DNA of 6,875 bases. It comes from an uncultured Clostridia bacterium. GTDB taxonomy: Bacteria > Bacillota > Clostridia > Oscillospirales > Ruminococcaceae. Position 1 is the first letter of the stretch. Each line of letters starts with the position of its first letter. Below the pieces are notes generated by a model. That model was not told where the DNA came from. It did no database searches and saw only the letters and a list, made by a program, of their open reading frames with translations. The position numbers and the translations under genes are program-made. The DNA lies in contig CANEHP010000118.1 in NCBI GenBank assembly GCA_947427325.1, forward strand, positions 1-6,875, read 5' to 3'. Shown piece after piece: positions 4,904 through 6,875 of the stretch.

Positions 4904-6811
4904 ATGAAAAACCTTACAAAAAAGCAGAAAAAAATGCTCATAAGAATAATAATCAGCGGGGTTTTGCTGATTATGGCTTATATTGTCTGCGAACTTATTT
5001 TACATGATTTAAACAGGTGGGTAAAGCTGGGTGCTTTCCTTGCGCCTTACGGAGTTATAGGCTGGGATATTCTTTGGCGGGCGGTAAAAAACATTGCTCA
5101 TGGGCAGGTATTTGACGAAAACTTTTTAATGTGCATTGCCACCATAGGAGCATTTGTTATCGGAGAGTACCCCGAAGCAGTATTTGTTATGCTGTTTTAC
5201 CAAATCGGAGAGCTGTTTCAGGGCTATGCGGTGGGAAAATCGCGCAAATCTATTTCGGATATGATGGATATTCGCCCCGACTATGCAAATATTCGCAGGG
5301 ACGGACAGCTTGTTCGTGTCGATCCCGAAGAGGTCAAGGCAGGAGATATCATCGTGGTAAAGCCGGGAGAAAGAGTGCCTTTGGACGGCATAATCATAAG
5401 CGGTACTTCATCTCTTGACACGGCTGCGTTAACAGGCGAATCTCTTCCCCGTCAGATTGAAGCCGGCGACGACGTAATAAGCGGATGTATAAACATAAGC
5501 GGTATATTGGAAATTCAAGTTACAAAGGAATTTGGTCAATCCACTGTTTCCAAAATTCTTGAGCTGGTGGAAAATTCGAGCAGCAAAAAAGCAAAAGCAG
5601 AAAACTTTATTACAAAGTTTGCAAAATACTACACACCTTGTGTTGTAATAGGCGCACTGCTGTTGGCGGTACTTCCTCCCCTTATTTTAGGCGGCTCTGC
5701 CCAAGTGTGGGGAGAGTGGATAAACCGTGCGCTGATTTTTCTTGTTATATCCTGCCCCTGCGCCTTAGTCATTTCAGTGCCTTTAAGCTTTTTCGGAGGT
5801 ATTGGCGGAGCTTCTAAGCTCGGCATACTTGTAAAGGGCGGAAACTATCTTGAAGTATTGTCAAAAACAGGCTATGTGGTTTTTGATAAAACAGGCACTT
5901 TAACAAAGGGAGTGTTCAACGTTACCGCCATTCATCCCGATCATTGCTCCGAAGCGGAATTGATAGAGCTGGCGGCTTATGCGGAGAGCTATTCCAATCA
6001 CCCTATTGCCTGCTCCGTTAAAGACGCCTACGGTAAGGACATAGATCAAAGCAGAATATCCGATGTAAAGGAAATAAGCGGTCACGGTGTGGAAGCGGTG
6101 ATCGACGGCAGGAGGATTTTCGCCGGCAATGATAAGCTGATGAACGAGGCGGGGGTACAATGGCATCCCTGTCACCGCACGGGAACTACCGTTCATATTG
6201 CCATCGACGGAGCTTACGCAGGGCACTTGGTTATTTCCGATGAGGTTAAGCCCGACTCTAAGGAAGGAATAAGCGCACTAAAAAAATTGGGAATCATAAA
6301 AACGGTAATGCTTACAGGCGACGCCAAGGAGGTGGGAGAGGCGGCAGCAAAGGAATTGGGACTCGATGAGGTTCATACACAGCTTTTACCCGCCGATAAG
6401 GTGGAAAAAGTTGAGTCACTGTTAAAGGAAAAGGAGCAAAGAGGCAAAAAAACCGCTCTTGCCTTTGTAGGAGACGGAATAAACGACGCTCCCGTATTGT
6501 CAAGAGCAGATGTGGGAATTGCCATGGGCGCTATAGGTTCGGACGCCGCTATTGAAGCCGCCGATATTGTGCTTATGGACGATAAGCCCTCAAAAATTGC
6601 TTCAGCAATAAAAATCGCAAAGCGAACTATGGTAATCGTTCATCAAAATATAATCTTCGCCTTGGCGGTAAAGCTGGCAGTGCTTATTTTAGGTGCATTC
6701 GGTGTTGCAAATATGTGGGAAGCGGTGTTTGCCGATGTGGGGGTTTCGGTTATTGCTATAGTTAATGCCATGAGAGCGCTTAATATAAGAAAAATCGCTA
6801 ATCTCTTTTAA
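4904..6811 (+). CDS. P1B-type (Zn/Cd/Pb) heavy-metal efflux ATPase lacking an N-terminal metal-binding domain
   Basis: This inner-membrane pump uses ATP to expel divalent soft metals. It has 635 residues, shorter than ZntA/CadA (about 700 or more) because it has no N-terminal HMA domain. Membrane helices are predicted at about 11-33, 42-61, 74-88, 89-108, 244-263, 275-297, 578-599 and 602-622. The actuator motif is TGES (177-180). The intramembrane metal site CPC is at 284-286. The phosphorylated Asp is 328 in DKTGT (328-332), the HP motif is at 366-367 in SNHPIA, and the hinge GDGIND is at 523-528. Lys590 (AVKLAVLILG) and Asp611 (FADVGVS) match the conserved Lys and Asp of ZntA's last two helices (K693, D714), which mark the Zn/Cd/Pb subgroup rather than copper pumps. 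All catalytic motifs are intact. The start follows a good ribosome binding site at 4891-4899. Exact metal preference cannot be read from the sequence. Confidence 0.95.
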   Translation: MKNLTKKQKKMLIRIIISGVLLIMAYIVCELILHDLNRWVKLGAFLAPYGVIGWDILWRAVKNIAHGQVFDENFLMCIATIGAFVIGEYPEAVFVMLFYQIGELFQGYAVGKSRKSISDMMDIRPDYANIRRDGQLVRVDPEEVKAGDIIVVKPGERVPLDGIIISGTSSLDTAALTGESLPRQIEAGDDVISGCINISGILEIQVTKEFGQSTVSKILELVENSSSKKAKAENFITKFAKYYTPCVVIGALLLAVLPPLILGGSAQVWGEWINRALIFLVISCPCALVISVPLSFFGGIGGASKLGILVKGGNYLEVLSKTGYVVFDKTGTLTKGVFNVTAIHPDHCSEAELIELAAYAESYSNHPIACSVKDAYGKDIDQSRISDVKEISGHGVEAVIDGRRIFAGNDKLMNEAGVQWHPCHRTGTTVHIAIDGAYAGHLVISDEVKPDSKEGISALKKLGIIKTVMLTGDAKEVGEAAAKELGLDEVHTQLLPADKVEKVESLLKEKEQRGKKTALAFVGDGINDAPVLSRADVGIAMGAIGSDAAIEAADIVLMDDKPSKIASAIKIAKRTMVIVHQNIIFALAVKLAVLILGAFGVANMWEAVFADVGVSVIAIVNAMRALNIRKIANLF

Positions 6812-6846
6812 AACTGTCGGATTAGAGCGTGTTCACATAAAATCAG

Positions 6847-6866
6847 TATGCAGATTTTCGTGCATA
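6847..6866 (+). terminator. Weak stem-loop after the ATPase gene, possible terminator
   Basis: TATGCA (6847-6852) and TGCATA (6861-6866) pair around an 8-nt loop and are followed by ATTTTG. The stem is short and AT-rich. AAAATC (6839-6844) could instead pair with GATTTT (6853-6858), a mutually exclusive fold. The window ends too soon to decide whether this is the operon terminator or the edge of another element. Confidence 0.3.
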
Positions 6867-6875
6867 ATTTTGTTG

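Noticed and set aside
5131..5418. 95-codon forward ORF inside the ATPase gene
   Set aside because: It is out of frame with an ATPase whose motifs are all intact. Its Cys/Arg/Ser-rich product is typical of a shadow frame.
4525..6811. Frameshifted or interrupted HMA-ATPase fusion gene
   Set aside because: The HMA domain ends cleanly, the 163-bp spacer shows no residual coding pattern in any frame, and the ATPase has its own start and strong ribosome binding site.

Overview
The window looks like chromosomal DNA from a moderately low-GC Firmicute of the class Clostridia, most likely a Ruminococcus/Oscillospiraceae-type gut bacterium. This is inferred from the strong purine-rich ribosome binding sites, sigma-A-like promoters, the Clostridia-like gap, ABC and P-type ATPase proteins, and a secreted protein with the Thr/Pro/Glu-rich stretches common in ruminococcal surface proteins. 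No rRNA, tRNA, CRISPR array, transposase or phage gene was seen.

Layout. (1) Positions 1-216 hold two tandem copies of a ~108-bp non-coding unit. Each ends in a good promoter (extended -10) whose -35 lies inside a perfect 9-bp dyad. (2) Positions 245-2472 hold a forward operon: an ABC-2 polysaccharide-export permease (TTG start), its ATPase, and a Thr/Pro-rich single-pass surface protein. (3) Positions 2473-2801 are a convergent intergenic region with a possible small or decayed minus-strand ORF, a large imperfect palindrome and a bidirectional intrinsic terminator. (4) Positions 2802-3845 (minus) encode glyceraldehyde-3-phosphate dehydrogenase with a clear promoter. (5) Positions 4033-6811 hold a divergent metal-resistance operon: an ArsR/SmtB-type repressor, a free-standing 71-residue heavy-metal-associated (HMA) protein, and a P1B-type Zn/Cd/Pb efflux ATPase with no N-terminal metal-binding domain. 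The last 64 bases hold only a weak stem-loop.

How the genes work together. The exporter pair should move a lipid-linked surface glycan across the membrane, and the Thr-rich protein may be a co-expressed envelope partner. The metal operon reads as sensor (ArsR), chaperone or detached regulatory domain (HMA) and pump (ATPase). Excess Zn(II), Cd(II) or Pb(II) should release the repressor from a 15/16-bp direct repeat over the -10 and transcription start.

The gene families are all known. The features most worth a second look are the duplicated promoter/dyad unit with paired sequence changes between copies, the split HMA/ATPase arrangement, the repressor's direct-repeat operator candidate, and the unexplained 2482-2745 segment.
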